From Trifolium pratense (Eukaryota; Streptophyta; Magnoliopsida; Fabales; Fabaceae), in the NCBI RefSeq assembly GCF_020283565.1, contig NC_060064.1, forward strand, positions 27,424,337-27,488,336: DNA of 64,000 nt, given 5' to 3'. Positions 47,686-59,184 of this stretch are shown piece by piece. The notes under the pieces were generated by a model, which worked only from the letters and a program-made list of their open reading frames with translations, was not told the origin of the DNA and made no database searches. Position 1 is the stretch's first letter. Each line of letters begins with the position of its first letter. A program made the position numbers and the translations under genes.

Positions 47686-48944
47686 GTAGACTTGAGATTT
47701 GTGTTTTTAATTTTTAATTTATGAATGTTTTATGGATTTTGAGATGTTTGTTTAATTTTACATTAATTATATGTTTATAGTATTATTTATGTAATTTATA
47801 AATAAATTAAAAATAATAGCGGCATCCCAGCCATCCTGCTCCCCGGGATGCCGCTATCCCAATTTTGGGGCTGGCCGCTCCGCTCCGGGATCCGGGATTA
47901 ACTACTATGACGCTTATATTGATTAAGGTGTAACATTTTCTTGAGAAATTCTTACTTGGGCACAAACCCAAAAAAAATCTATTTAGGCACACTCACATGT
48001 GTAAAAAAATTAAATAAAAAAAGGTTAAATGATTTGACAATTTAAATTTTGTTTTAACTTTTTGAATTTTTTAGTGTGTGCCTAAATAATTTTTTCTTGG
48101 GTTTGTGCCCAACTAAGTCTTTCACCCTTTTCTTTCTTTGGGCTTAGACAAGGGGAAAAAATGGAGATATATTTTTGGCTCGATCTTTATTCCATTGATA
48201 TTTCCAAACACCGTTGATATGAATTTCCGCTTAATATAAATTATTTACATTATTTTCAACTAAAAACATTTTTTTATATAAAAGGAACTCATTTCTATGT
48301 TATTAACAAAGTTTCCATTAAAAAATCACATGCGACATCACCAAAATTCAATCCCAAACATAATATCTCATTTCAAAAATTAAAACAATTTGGGCCCAAA
48401 TGCTTAGATGGGAGAAAGCTAAACATTTTAAAAACCAAGGTACTATTAAAATCATTGAATAAGAAAGGAAAGGATAACATCTAGAAAATGACATAAAATA
48501 GAAAGATTAAATGTATTTAAAGCAAAAAATAAAAAATAAAAAAATTACAATTGGTGTCATTTGAGGCCAACAAGTACCTTTTTTTGAAATAGATATTTGT
48601 ATGTCGTTTGATGCCTTTTTGAATTAATTAAGGTGACTAGTAGTTGGACATTGACCCATTGTTTAGTCTCCTTCCTAATGTGAGCAATGCACATGCCCTT
48701 GCCTCATTCTCACATTCTTGACCAATTGGAAATTTTAAAGTGCATGTGACTCTCAATGAAGCCACGTTTATATGCCGACATAAACTTCTTGGAGCATATA
48801 GTTAAATCCCCATGTTTTTTTCTTAGTGTCATGTGCAATTGAATTGAATTTACATGAAGATAAATAATCATTTTAATATCTGAATATGCAAGATTCTACC
48901 ATTACAATTTTTTTATTTTACTCCTTTGGTGTTTTTAAAGAAGG

Positions 48945-49075
48945 AGACTGATAATTTAGAGTTCTATCGTGGGGTAAATAAAATCTGACAATTATTTTTC
49001 TCCTAAACAATTCGTCATATGGAGAGTTACAATTCGTCATATGGAGAGTTCATTTAACCACTTGAGTTCAATGTC
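48945..49075. repeat. Diverged SINE-like repeat with a 22-bp tandem duplication
   Basis: Contains GGTGTTTTTAAAGAAGGAGA and TTTTTCTCCTAAACAATTCG in the order of the 37212-37372 family. ACAATTCGTCATATGGAGAG is duplicated in tandem (first copy from about 49008, second from about 49030). Confidence 0.45.
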
Positions 49076-50019
49076 TTGATTTATCATTATAACTTTTGAA
49101 TATATCTAAATTACAAATATATTTTAACATTGTCTTTTAATTTGTTTGTATTTTTAACAATATATTGACTAATAAAAAATAGTTTGAGGATCAAAATGAT
49201 ATATCCAATAACCAAAATGATTAGCTAAAGATATAAAAATACAACAAAATGTACCATGACCAACAAGAATTGGGTTTAGCGGAAAGAGTTAGACTCCCAA
49301 AACATGACAAATCAAGGTTTGAATCCTGACCAAGAGATATACTTAATTATATGTAATGTCTGACACACCTCAAATAGGATTACATCTAGCTAGTGAAGAG
49401 AACTTGTGAGTGTAGGTATTGTCTAATTAGTGTAATTGCTCAAAATTCAATGCGATGATCCTGAATCTCCTTTGTATCAAAATTCTTTATGCAAGTAAAT
49501 ATAGATGAAAAAACATTCGTTTGAGGAGGACATATTCTTTCATAAGAATGGATGGACTCACTTGAGAGAGAGATTGTTGATGTTTCAAGTGAGTAAAAGC
49601 CTCATACTCGAATAAAAAATTGGATGTTGAACACTATATAAGTGAGAGACTCATAATGTTATATTTGTGCAATTGCTCAAAATCTAATGTGATAACACGT
49701 ATTTTTCGACTACTCTTTAAGAGTTCCATATAAAAAATTATTTATTTATAAAGTCAAATATTTTAATTTTTAATAGATTGACTATATATACTTTCATTAA
49801 ATTTACTATTTAAGATGCTTGACCGTCATTAACACTTCCCTTATTTCATTGCTTTACTACATATACAAATTATCTTTAGCACATGTATAGGAGGAAATCT
49901 TAGGTGGTCATATAAAGTTTTTGGTCACTTAATTTGATCACATATATGTTTGATATATATAGTAAAAAGTAGAAAAAAAATAATTAAATTATATATATTT
50001 TTTAAAAAATTTAAAAGTT

Positions 50020-50022
<3 letters not shown>

Positions 50023-50112
<90 letters not shown>
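50023..50112. repeat. (AT)n microsatellite
   Basis: An almost pure AT dinucleotide run of about 90 bp. Confidence 0.97.
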
Positions 50113-50114
<2 letters not shown>

Positions 50115-50216
50115 GGAAGTTACTCAACGTGATATGGAGGCCAATGAGATAGATGTGATACATATATAGTGGGAAGTTACTCAACGTGATATGGAGGCCA
50201 ATGAGATAGATGTGAC
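50103..50216. repeat. 57-bp tandem duplication at gag fragment edge
   Basis: AGTGGGAAGTTACTCAACGT begins at 50111 and again at 50168, and both copies continue through ATGGAGGCCAATGAGATAGA. Confidence 0.92.
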
Positions 50217-51020
50217 GTGGACAAATTTTAAGAAGGCTTTAACAGAAAAATACCTCCCGAAGTCGTTCAAGATTAGGAAGGAGCAAGAATTCCTAGAGTT
50301 AAGGCAAGGAAACATGTCAATCGCCAGTTTTACCTTGTAGGCAGTTGATTTGAAGTCACGTCACACGAACTTCGCATTATAGTTGATCGTGTTTGGTTGG
50401 TTTTCGCATTATAGGAACCACATGGTAAGTTTAATTAATATGTGAGGTAATTTCCGCGTCCAATTAAAATAATTATAATTGGCCGGACATGCCGGCGTCT
50501 GAGACTACTTACCTCAGGTTGTCTGGGTAATAAAATGAACCAAGCTTTTATTTTGTGTGTTACATCTTATTACATTAAATTGAAATACTTGTAAAATGAT
50601 TTAATTGTTCATACGATTGATTAACTGACAGAATAATGATTCTATCCAATAACACCCTAGGTGTAGGTGGAACTCGCTGAGGCTTTTGTCTCATCCCACT
50701 CTCTTATAATTTTTTACGGATAAGCAGGCTGAGCAAGATAGGGGTAAGAAGAACGTGGATGAATGAATTGTGCACGAGAACCTCTCATGCTATTTTATTT
50801 AGTTCTTCCTTATCTTGTATTAGTAATTGTCTCTAAAACTTAGTTATGTTGTTGTTATGTATCCTTCGATGCAACTTCGTACTCTTACCATTTTGTTCAG
50901 ACTTATGAAACCTTCGTTTGTACTCTATGGGTTGTATTAAGAAAATGGTTGTAATTTTAATGCATCTAGTACTATTATGTATGTCTTGACCGGGTATTCT
51001 AGACATTTTTGGTTGGGATG

Positions 51021-51023
<3 letters not shown>
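50110..51023 (+). mobile_element. Truncated Ty3/gypsy-type retrotransposon remnant
   Basis: 50168-50340 encodes a gag-like piece (ANEIDVTWTNFKKALTEKYL, then RKEQEFLELRQGNMSIASF) that runs into a stop at TAG (50338-50340). After a deletion, 50370-51023 looks like the 3' LTR, ending in TTTTTGGTTGGGATGTTA, a typical gypsy terminus. Protease, RT and integrase are missing. Confidence 0.6.

Positions 51024-51052
<29 letters not shown>
51022..51052. repeat. (TA)n microsatellite at LTR end
   Basis: About 30 bp of alternating TA immediately after the putative LTR terminus. Confidence 0.9.
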
Positions 51053-51055
<3 letters not shown>

Positions 51056-51094
51056 TGTATCTAAATAAAGTGATGAAAAAAATTTAAAATAAAT

Positions 51095-51140
51095 AAAGTG
51101 ATAAAATATTTTTTGAACAAGCCAAAAGTGATAAAATATT
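51095..51140. repeat. Micro-insertion with 16-bp direct repeats
   Basis: AAAGTGATAAAATATT at 51095-51110 and 51125-51140 flanks TTTTGAACAAGCCA. Confidence 0.82.
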
Positions 51141-52301
51141 ACCAACAATTAACTGGTTAAGTGATGATTGACGCCGAACTTGGTAGAAAAAACTACATTT
51201 CGATTCCCCACAATTATGATTGGGAGGAGACTAAAATTACTTGATGCCAAAATTGACCCCGAAACAGATTAAACCGACAGGGAAAGAAAAAATAAAAGTG
51301 ATGAAATATTTATGACCATATAAATATTTTTTCATATTTAGAGTAGGAGGCTCTCATTCTTCCAAGTCTCTCTTTATCCATCTATGCTGTTCATGTTGTA
51401 TAAAAACACATAGGAAATTCATGATTGGCGAAGGAACTGACAAATGTGTGAAGTGACATTTTTTTCCAAAAAATTGATAAATTACGAGTGAGATTGTGTT
51501 TAATAATCACACATCATATGTACCTAACATTGAAAAATACATGTGCTATGCTTCCTTTTACTACTTTCTATCATTAACCTTCAAATACGTTTACAACACG
51601 TCTTCGATGCGTTTCAAAATTAAGGAAAATAAATATCAAAATTATTGTTATAAAAAAGAAGATTTAATTAATGCATGGAAGAAAATAATTTTAAAAAATA
51701 TGGTATTAATTTTTTCTGATGCCGCCATGAGCCGCGTGTTCATTCCTTTAATCAATAGAAAAATGTCCTTAGATATCTTTAACAATAATAATTGATAATT
51801 GATAATTGTTGCCTATAAATTCTCAGATACTATCTTTACATATATCACATTCTTTCTTATATTTTTCAATTACCAACTTAATTGATTCTTCATATATAAT
51901 ATATTGTTAGCTGTTCTTCTACATTTAACGGCATCCATCTTGAAGGTATACATTTCTTAGTCATTTTTATGTCTATTAGAAATATGTTCTTCAAATTAAT
52001 CTTGACCATATAATACATACAATTTAAATAAATGACATAACTAGGAATGATATTGTGTCTCACTTACATGATTCCATAAGTACGTTGTGTATATAGTATA
52101 TACTACTCGGATTTAATTACTCACTTTACCATACTACTAAAGTATGTTTATATTTTGTAAGAAATTTTAAATGATATATAAGGTTGGTACGATGCTTGTA
52201 TTAATGGAGGAAGTCTCTATACTCAATTCACCTAAATTTTATTTATTAATAAATTGAATTTTTACATGATTAATTTTCTTGTGGTAAGTGTAAGTGAGTT
52301 T

Positions 52302-52347
52302 AAGTCCTACATTATTATGATTCAAAAAAAAAAGTCTTACATTATTA
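52302..52347. repeat. Micro-insertion with 16-bp direct repeats (one mismatch)
   Basis: AAGTCCTACATTATTA (52302-52317) and AAGTCTTACATTATTA (52332-52347) flank TGATTCAAAAAAAA. Confidence 0.8.
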
Positions 52348-52389
52348 AAAATATGAAAGTTGAACATTTTATAAGTGAGATGACTTTTA

Positions 52390-52796
52390 GGGTGTGTTTG
52401 TTTCAGAGATTAAAATTATAATCCTAGGAATATTATTCCCAGGAACATTATTACCAGAAATATTATTTCAATCAATGTGTTTGGTAAACAAATAAATTTC
52501 CTTGAAACATTTTTAAAATAAATTCAAAAAAAATATTAAATTAAAAAAAAAATGAGTTAAAAATAATGGTGGAGTGAGAAGTTATGGGTGGTTACTTCTT
52601 ATTCCCATGGGAATGTAAGATTCCCACCCTTTTACATGCGAATAGAAAGTGGGAAAGTCATGTATAAATTGTATTCCAAGGAATAAAAAGTTCCTAAGTA
52701 TAATTTATAAAAATTTAAAACAAACATAGGAATAAAAGATTCCCAAAGTCACATTCTTTGAAATCAATTTGTAATCCATGAAACAAACACAATACC
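52390..52796. mobile_element. PIF/Harbinger-like MITE
   Basis: Ends GGGTGTGTTTGTTTCAGAGA and, in reverse complement, GGTATTGTGTTTGTTTCATG, with TTA on both sides (52387-52389 and 52797-52799). The interior contains CCTAGGAATATTATTCCCAG, as in the element at 31296-31686, so the two are related. Confidence 0.75.
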
Positions 52797-53109
52797 TTAA
52801 AGTTTTAGGTAAAGATATAATGTTCAACTCACTTATATAGTTATTTTGAGTTTAATGTGAATGATCTTCGACTGCTCCCTCGTGAGTCATGACCCAACAA
52901 ATATATCATATTCATTACATTTAATTGACGATTAAGAAATTACACCATCTTATTATATTTATTAAATGTTTAATATTATAATATTTGTCTATGTCAATTT
53001 TTTTTGTCTGGCTAATATAACATATTCTAATAACTAACTTTTATTTATTAAAGTACAATTTAATTATTCTCTTGCAAAATCCATACATATGTAGCATGTG
53101 TGGCACTTT

Positions 53110-53153
53110 GCATATACTAGTACATATATTTTTTGGTCAAGCATATACTAGTA
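53110..53153. repeat. Micro-insertion upstream of GA2ox
   Basis: GCATATACTAGTA at 53110-53122 and 53141-53153 flanks CATATATTTTTTGGTCAA. Confidence 0.78.
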
Positions 53154-53254
53154 TATATTATAGTAAAAACACCTAAAAAAAGGAGACTAACTAATCAGGC
53201 ATTTAACTAATCAAAATCAACTAACATGGTTTATTATTTAAGTAAAAGGTTCAG

Positions 53255-53278
53255 GTTGACTTCATTTTAAAAGTCAAC
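53255..53278. promoter_or_regulatory. Inverted W-box pair upstream of GA2ox
   Basis: GTTGACTT and its exact reverse complement AAGTCAAC are separated by 8 bp, about 480 bp upstream of the GA2ox start. A further TTTGACTT follows near 53298. TTGAC(C/T) is the WRKY binding core. Functional use is inference. Confidence 0.4.
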
Positions 53279-53755
53279 GATCCAAGTCACATGCTTTGAC
53301 TTCTAGCTAGATGTGACCATGTGAAAAGTGTCAATAAATTAGCTTAGGGTATGTACATGATGCATAGATGTGGACATGTAGTACAATATGTGTAACCTTT
53401 TACCATTTACTAGTAAACAAGGGGTTTTAAAATTTGAGGACTCAAATTTTTCCAAAATTATTACATAATGTTTTTTAAGTGTCTATTTTAATCAAATCTC
53501 AAACTCTAAATTTAACTACTTTCAACAAATCATAAATTTGGAGCTCTAAAGTGCTATTATAGGTTAAAATTGTAGTAGTGTATTAATTTCGGCGTCTTGA
53601 ATTTATGCATATACTAATTTTTAAAATAATAACATGGCCTCTAAAAAATTATTTAAGAAAACCCTATTACTATTATTGAACAATAAAATGGTATTATTAA
53701 AGATACTCTCATTTATTATGATTTTAACATCTTATTTTATGATCAGTTGCAAACA

Positions 53756-56697
53756 ATGGATCCAATTTCTGACCCACCATTTGAAGAAGCATACAAGAAT
53801 CTTTTAAACAAGACCCAAAACAATTCTAATGATTTCCACAACGGCATCGAGAAATTTGCGGTGGTCGAGGAACGCGAACTCCCGATGATCGATCTCAGCC
53901 GTTTAGAAAACGAGGATGAAATGGTAAGAGAAGAATGCAAGTTTGAGATAGCTAAAGCTTCACAAGAATGGGGTTTTTTCCAAGTTATAAATCATGGGAT
54001 TCCAAAAGATATTTTTAACAAGTTGAAGAGTGAACAAGAGAAAGTGTTTAAGCTTCCATTTGATAAAAAGACTAAAGAGGACAAGTTCTTGCAATTTTCT
54101 TCTGGTAGTTACCGTTGGGGAACACCTTCTGCCACGTGTGTTGGACAGTTATCTTGGTCAGAGGCATTTCATATCCTTTTAAAGGATGTGTTAGGGTCAA
54201 GTACCCAATCAAATACACTTAGGTATGTATTTCTTTTTATTTCTCTTTTTTTATAATATACTAAAGGTACTATATATTTATAAGTGGACTCTTACAATTT
54301 TTAATAGATATGGATGGTTCATATAATATTTTTTAAAATTAACTATTATATTCGGTTCAAGTGGTTAATTTTTTGTTAAACTTTCCTAACCTCATAAATT
54401 GTTAATCCCTCTATGACACATTGTTTAGAAGAACGCAAATTCAATTTTTGTTGAGAATAATTCTTTGTCAGACTTTTTTAATTTTGCGGTCAAATTCTCT
54501 ATTACCGAGGCTCCTTTCTTCTAGAAACAAGAGGACTAATGAAATTTTTTTATATTTACTAAAAGTAGGAATGTCTAAAAATAATTAATTTAAATTAAAT
54601 GTAACATATTTAATTTATATGCAGCCTATAAGATAAGTTTTTTTTCTTTCTCTCTATCTTATTATAGTACAAATTTTTTATTCATAAACTTGTTTCCTTT
54701 GGTTTGGCCCCTCTTTCATACTTCAAGACTAAAGTGTCATTTTCAAACAGATCGATCGATTTGGACAAAGCAAAGCCTAGACTTTAATTATATACACAAT
54801 TGTTGAATTGATGTTTTGTGTCTTTGTCAATTCCTTGCCAATGTCACTAGGACCTTATTATTAGAGTTAGAATTATTCAGTTCCCAGATCACGTGTGTGT
54901 CGCTTGCTATATTTTTTTATAATAAAAAATTTAAATGAGTTCTCCAAAAAAAAATTAAATGAGTTGAGTTTCAGAACTCAAAGTCAAAGTTTATAGTGCA
55001 ATCAAACTACTATAGATCTCCTTTATAATAGTTCTACAATGTCCCAACTATGAATGTACGGTTAAATGATTTTTTTTTTAAACTCGTTATCCAATTCAAG
55101 AATCGACCATTTAAAAAATCAATCCCATTATTCACTAGTGGGGAGTCAATTGAAGGCAAAACAAATTAAAGCCCTAAAACATAGAGAATCGTTAACATCT
55201 TAAAAATTCGAATTTAAAATCTAGAAATGAGTACACTCTTTAGTCTTAAGTTGTAAGTGTAACGAAGTTTGAAAATTCAGGGTCTAAACTCTAACCTTTA
55301 CCAATAATATCTCTTGTAGCTACCAACTGGGCTACACGGAATAAATAAATTATTATTTAATCTTTTTAAGTTATTATTATATATGTTAATTTGCAGGTCA
55401 TCAATTGAAGAATTTGCTACCATATCATCCAACCTTGCACAAACATTAGCTGATATTCTTGCTGAAAAAATGGGTCATGATTCAACTTTTTTTAAGGATA
55501 ATTGCTTGCCCAATACTTGTTATCTTCGATTGAACCGATATCCTCCATGTCCCATAGCTTCTCCAATTCATGGTCTAATGCCACACACTGATAGTGACTT
55601 CATCACCATACTATATCAAGATCAAGTAGGAGGATTGCAATTAGTCAAAGACAAGAAATGGATTGCAGTTAAACCAAACCCTAATGCTCTTATAATCAAC
55701 ATTGGTGACCTATTTCAGGTATTTATAGAGTTTAAAAATTATGCAGTGACAATCTTTAAAAGGTTAACATTTGCGTCCAATTATATTTCAAAATTTTATA
55801 AGTGTCATAATGTTATTTTTCAAAATTAAAATACGCATTTGCAATCATTTATATGGTGACATATGATTGGAAGTTTATATAAAAATTTCTTTACATAGAT
55901 GGTGTATATAGGACCAGTCCTGTGATAATTTACAGGCCCGGTACAGAATATTAAAAATAGACCACTTTATAAAACATGTAAAAAAATTCAAATAATAGTA
56001 GATAGGACAAACCTTTTAAAGATGGGACAAACTTTTTCTTTTCATTTAATTTTATTTTTTTTTTGAAAAATTAATGGACCTAACGACTTTAGGGTAGTTG
56101 AACAAAAATAGATTGAAAAAATATTAGGACTTCCTATTTTATTTTTTTGAATAATCTTTATTTTTTTTTAAAAAAAATAGAATTAAACCATATCAAAAAA
56201 AAATATGGTCCCCAAAAATTGAAGGCCCTAAGGGCCGCCCTTAGATGTATAGAATGATTGAAAACTATTTTTATGCATGTATTCAGTCAAATTATATAAT
56301 GGTATATTAGTTTCTAAAATATCTTGATAAATATTTATATGTGTGTAAATTTTTACACTGCATACAATTTTATTGATAAATATTACTTTATTGTTATTAT
56401 TATTATTATCATTAAATAAAATTTTTAATAATTGTATTATTGACAATGCATCATAATGTATAGGCTTGGAGTAATGGAGTTTACAAGAGTATTGAACATC
56501 GAGTTGTTACCAACCCAAAAATAGAAAGGTTCTCTATGGCATATTTCTTATGCCCTTCAAATGATACAGTGATAGAGAGTTGTAAAAAGCCTTCTCTTTA
56601 CAAAAAATTCAGCTTCCAGGAATATAGACAACAAGTTCGAGATGATGTTCAAAGTTTGGGTTCCAAAATAGGCCTACCTAGGTTCCTCCTGTTTTAA
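53756..56697 (+). CDS. GA2OX8: Gibberellin 2-beta-dioxygenase, C20-GA2ox (GA2ox8-like)
   Basis: Soluble Fe(II)/2-oxoglutarate dioxygenase that inactivates gibberellins by 2-beta-hydroxylation; members of this class act on C20 precursors such as GA12 and GA53. Exons 53756-54222, 55397-55718 and 56464-56697; GT/AG introns of 1,174 and 745 bp. Product 340 aa, normal for the family. Start is the ATG of MDPISDPPFEEAY. DIOX_N region (ELPMIDLSRL, then SQEWGFFQVINHGIP). Iron ligands H219 and D221 (HTDSDF) and H275 (SIEHRV); 2-oxoglutarate binding R285 and S287 (ERFSMAYF). NRYPPCP precedes the HTD motif. All catalytic residues are intact. The N-terminus and overall layout favour the GA2ox8 class over C19-type GA2ox or other dioxygenases, but the substrate is inferred. 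Intron 1 contains diverged repeat sequence and a micro-insertion. Confidence 0.88.
54931..54965. repeat. Micro-insertion in GA2ox intron 1
   Basis: TTAAATGAGTT at 54931-54941 and 54955-54965 flanks CTCCAAAAAAAAA. Confidence 0.65.
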
Positions 56698-57340
56698 TAT
56701 ATTTTTGCTTATAAATAAAATATCATGATGAGAAATTATAAAAATTGTACTAAATAGTATAGAATATTTGTATGAGTGTAGCCTAATTATTATGTATATT
56801 ATTATTATATTATTGTTATGATATTATTATATTACAATCAAGGATGTGTATACAAATTCTACAAGTTTAATCTCATATAAAAAAGTTCTGCAAGTTTAAA
56901 CAAAGGGTTGCTACTAGGACATAGGTAGAAGGGAAAATAAGGAAAATGGTTGCTAATCACAATAGGATATTTTTAACCCAACTTATTCTCATTCTCAGGA
57001 TAGAAAATGCAACGCGGGTCACGATAGCATTAAAAATAGGATTAATATATCATATTCAATTGGTGTATCAAATGAAAAATATGAATAAGATATCATAAAT
57101 TTATCAATACATGTCTTTCTATCCTGACCAATATCGAACGAGCCCTTAAATAAATAAGTGAAGTGTCCAAACTTCAAACTTCAACTCGACTCTTGTATGT
57201 ATATAAAATATGATGTCTCTGCCAACTGAAATATACTAACAGGGACAATGCATGCATGCATTTTGCTATAATTTTTGCACCCCTGAGTCAGGGTCCTAAT
57301 CCGCCACTGGCACACATGTTAATTTTTACTATAAGAAAAA
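56698..57340. other. GA2ox 3' flank
   Basis: AT-rich, with TTA-rich runs near 56795-56835 that may act in 3' end formation, and one micro-insertion (56857-56899). No gene seen. Confidence 0.5.
56857..56899. repeat. Micro-insertion downstream of GA2ox
   Basis: TTCTACAAGTTTAA (56857-56870) and TTCTGCAAGTTTAA (56886-56899) flank TCTCATATAAAAAAG. Confidence 0.65.
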
Positions 57341-57478
57341 AGTACAGGGCTGACCAGAATTGGTGAAGGGGGTGCGAAATTGACATAGGGGATGGAGAAG
57401 TATTTTAAAAATAGGCCCAATTATAAGTACCAATGGCAGCATGGTACAGAATTTAAGTATGAAGTGGGGCAAGGGATG

Positions 57479-57727
57479 TTTTCTCTCCCCACCCCCCGTG
57501 AATCTTTTATCCCCCGAGTTTCCAATTTTGCCCTTGAAAAAACTTCGGTTCGTAGAAACCAAATTTTTTTTTTGCCTTGAAAACAAATTTCGGTTTCTAA
57601 AAACCGAAATTTACTCTGAATTTGCACTAGAAAAAATTCGGTTTCTGCGAACCGAATTTTTCTACAAGGGCAAAATTGGAATATTGGGGGTATAAAAGAT
57701 TCATGGGAGGGGGGAAGAGAAAACATC
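57479..57727. repeat. Foldback with nested short hairpins
   Basis: The left arm (TTTTCTCTCCCCACC, GTGAATCTTTTATCCCCC, CCAATTTTGCCCTTG) is repeated in reverse complement on the right, ending near 57727. Inside are short palindromes of the type TTCGGTTTCT-loop-AACCGAA (about 57585-57613 and 57634-57661) plus a degenerate third at about 57540-57570. Confidence 0.8.
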
Positions 57728-57789
57728 GGGGCAAGGAAGGTTTATTCAGGTGTCCTCGATGCTGATATTGAAGTTACAAAACCCATCTG

Positions 57790-57904
57790 TTTTTTTTTTT
57801 TTTTTTTTTTTATGGTTTACAATGGAGCTGAAAAGTGAAAATCGAACTCAGGATCATATGCATACTACATAAATTCCTCACAACTAAACCAAATCTAGTG
57901 GCTT
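57790..57904 (-). mobile_element. SINE with poly(A) tail
   Basis: On the minus strand: A-box-like TGGTTTAGTTGTGAGG, B-box-like GAGTTCGATTTTC, and a tail of more than 20 A (the T run at 57790-57812). Imperfect target duplication AAAACCCATCTG / AAAACTCACCTG (57778-57789 and 57905-57916). Confidence 0.8.
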
Positions 57905-58209
57905 AAAACTCACCTGCTTTTTTCTCAAAATTTTACTTTTGTAAAATATAGTTCGACAGTATAATGCAACCCTTGAATTTGATACTCGATATTACCTTTT
58001 TAAATATATATTACTTGCATGATTCAGTACACTTGCTAAAATCGACATTTTTTTAAGACATTAATAGCTATTAATCATTCTCGCATAAAAATATCATTCT
58101 GATCTGATGATCAAATTGTGTGTTCAAATATATATGATATTGATGAACACAATTTTTGCTCAAATATACCCTTGAAAATTATAGTTAATAAAATTGTGGT
58201 GAATTGTGT

Positions 58210-58745
58210 TCGGTGAATGATTAATGAGTTGCAAGCTTGCAACACTTTGTTTTATTCATTGATCATTCACCAACTATAATGAACCACACAAAAAGGCACA
58301 AGCTACTCCAAAACAATTACAAACAAAGGATTGGAACCAAAAGCACTGCCAACCAATCAGAGCCTAAACCCAAAGAGACTGAGCTGATGCAAGCAACACA
58401 ATTTAGGAGGGACATCAACACAGACAGTGCAGCAAAAAACCAGCAACAGAAAACAGCAAAGCAGCAGCTGTAATATAGTTCCCGAGAACTCGAGCACACA
58501 TCAAACATTATCTTTCAAACCAATTACCGGGATCCCAAGTCCATTCATAGAATAGGTATGGTGCGATCTTCAACCTCTCCACACTCCATCTCCAAGCCAA
58601 CACTTTTATTTCTTCCACAATTTCGATAGGTTCCTTTGTGATTGTTCCTAGACTTACTTCTAAATTGTCCAAAGAGTCGCGTGCCAAACCAATCTAAAGC
58701 CCTCCCACACTTTATTGTTTTTAACCGCCTCACTCAAACACTCAA
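58210..58745 (-). pseudogene. LINE ORF2 C-terminal fragment
   Basis: Minus-strand reading gives EEIKVLAWRWSVERLKIAPY, then FYEWTWDPGNWFER and TAA at 58510-58508. This matches in style the C-terminus of the LINE at 31-33 kb (VVEEIKTTSWRWCLG). A Gln- and Ala-rich 3' UTR follows to about 58230. The upstream part is frameshifted. Confidence 0.6.
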
Positions 58746-59184
58746 AAAAGTAAACAATAGAGTTTACACGCTACAAGTTACAATAGATTCTACTATTTCA
58801 CCTTTCAAATACAAAAAAAAATATGTAATCTCCTACCTTGCTAGAAATTCAAAAGAATATGTAAAAGTCATGTCAAGAGTCACACTTGTATATTATCACT
58901 ATGTTAAAAATCAATTTATAAGTAATATTTTACAATTTACTTACAAGAAACAAAATTGCATAAAAAGAACAGTTAATGAAAACAAACATAAATTCTGGTC
59001 ACAAGAATGGGGGTTTGAACCTGATAAGAATCCAGTCAGCAGATCCCGAATCAAAGGCAACAGTGCACATTAGGTATATCTACAGCCAAAAAAATTCAAC
59101 TAGGGCCTCCTCGCTTTGGCTTTGCTTGAATAAGAAGTTTTGGTCTGAAAAACTCTTCCACTACTTACATACATAGATCAGCCT

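Larger units (their letters stand above)
47090..47909. mobile_element. GC-rich hAT-like element, 820 bp, with 8-bp target duplication
   Basis: Flanked by ACGCTTAT (47082-47089 and 47910-47917). Inverted ends: CATGTGGTAGTCAATCTCGG and, in reverse complement, CATAGTAGTTAATCCCGGAT. Subterminal regions are packed with GGATCCCGG, GAGCGGAGCGG and GGGATGCCGC motifs, unlike the AT-rich surroundings, and may be transposase binding sites. The interior is AT-rich, with a leader-like CT-rich stretch but no transposase. Confidence 0.85.
51053..52380. other. Gene-free AT-rich stretch
   Basis: Contains two micro-insertions (51095-51140 and 52302-52347) and one AT-rich open frame at 51496-51795 with no recognisable family. 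No gene supported. Confidence 0.5.

Noticed and set aside
50023..50112. Possible origin or matrix-attachment function of the long AT tract
   Set aside because: Nothing beyond base composition supports it; a slippage-expanded microsatellite is sufficient.
51496..51795. Open frame of about 99 codons
   Set aside because: AT-driven composition (Asn, Lys, Tyr, Phe, Ile), no homologous motifs, no promoter or splice context.
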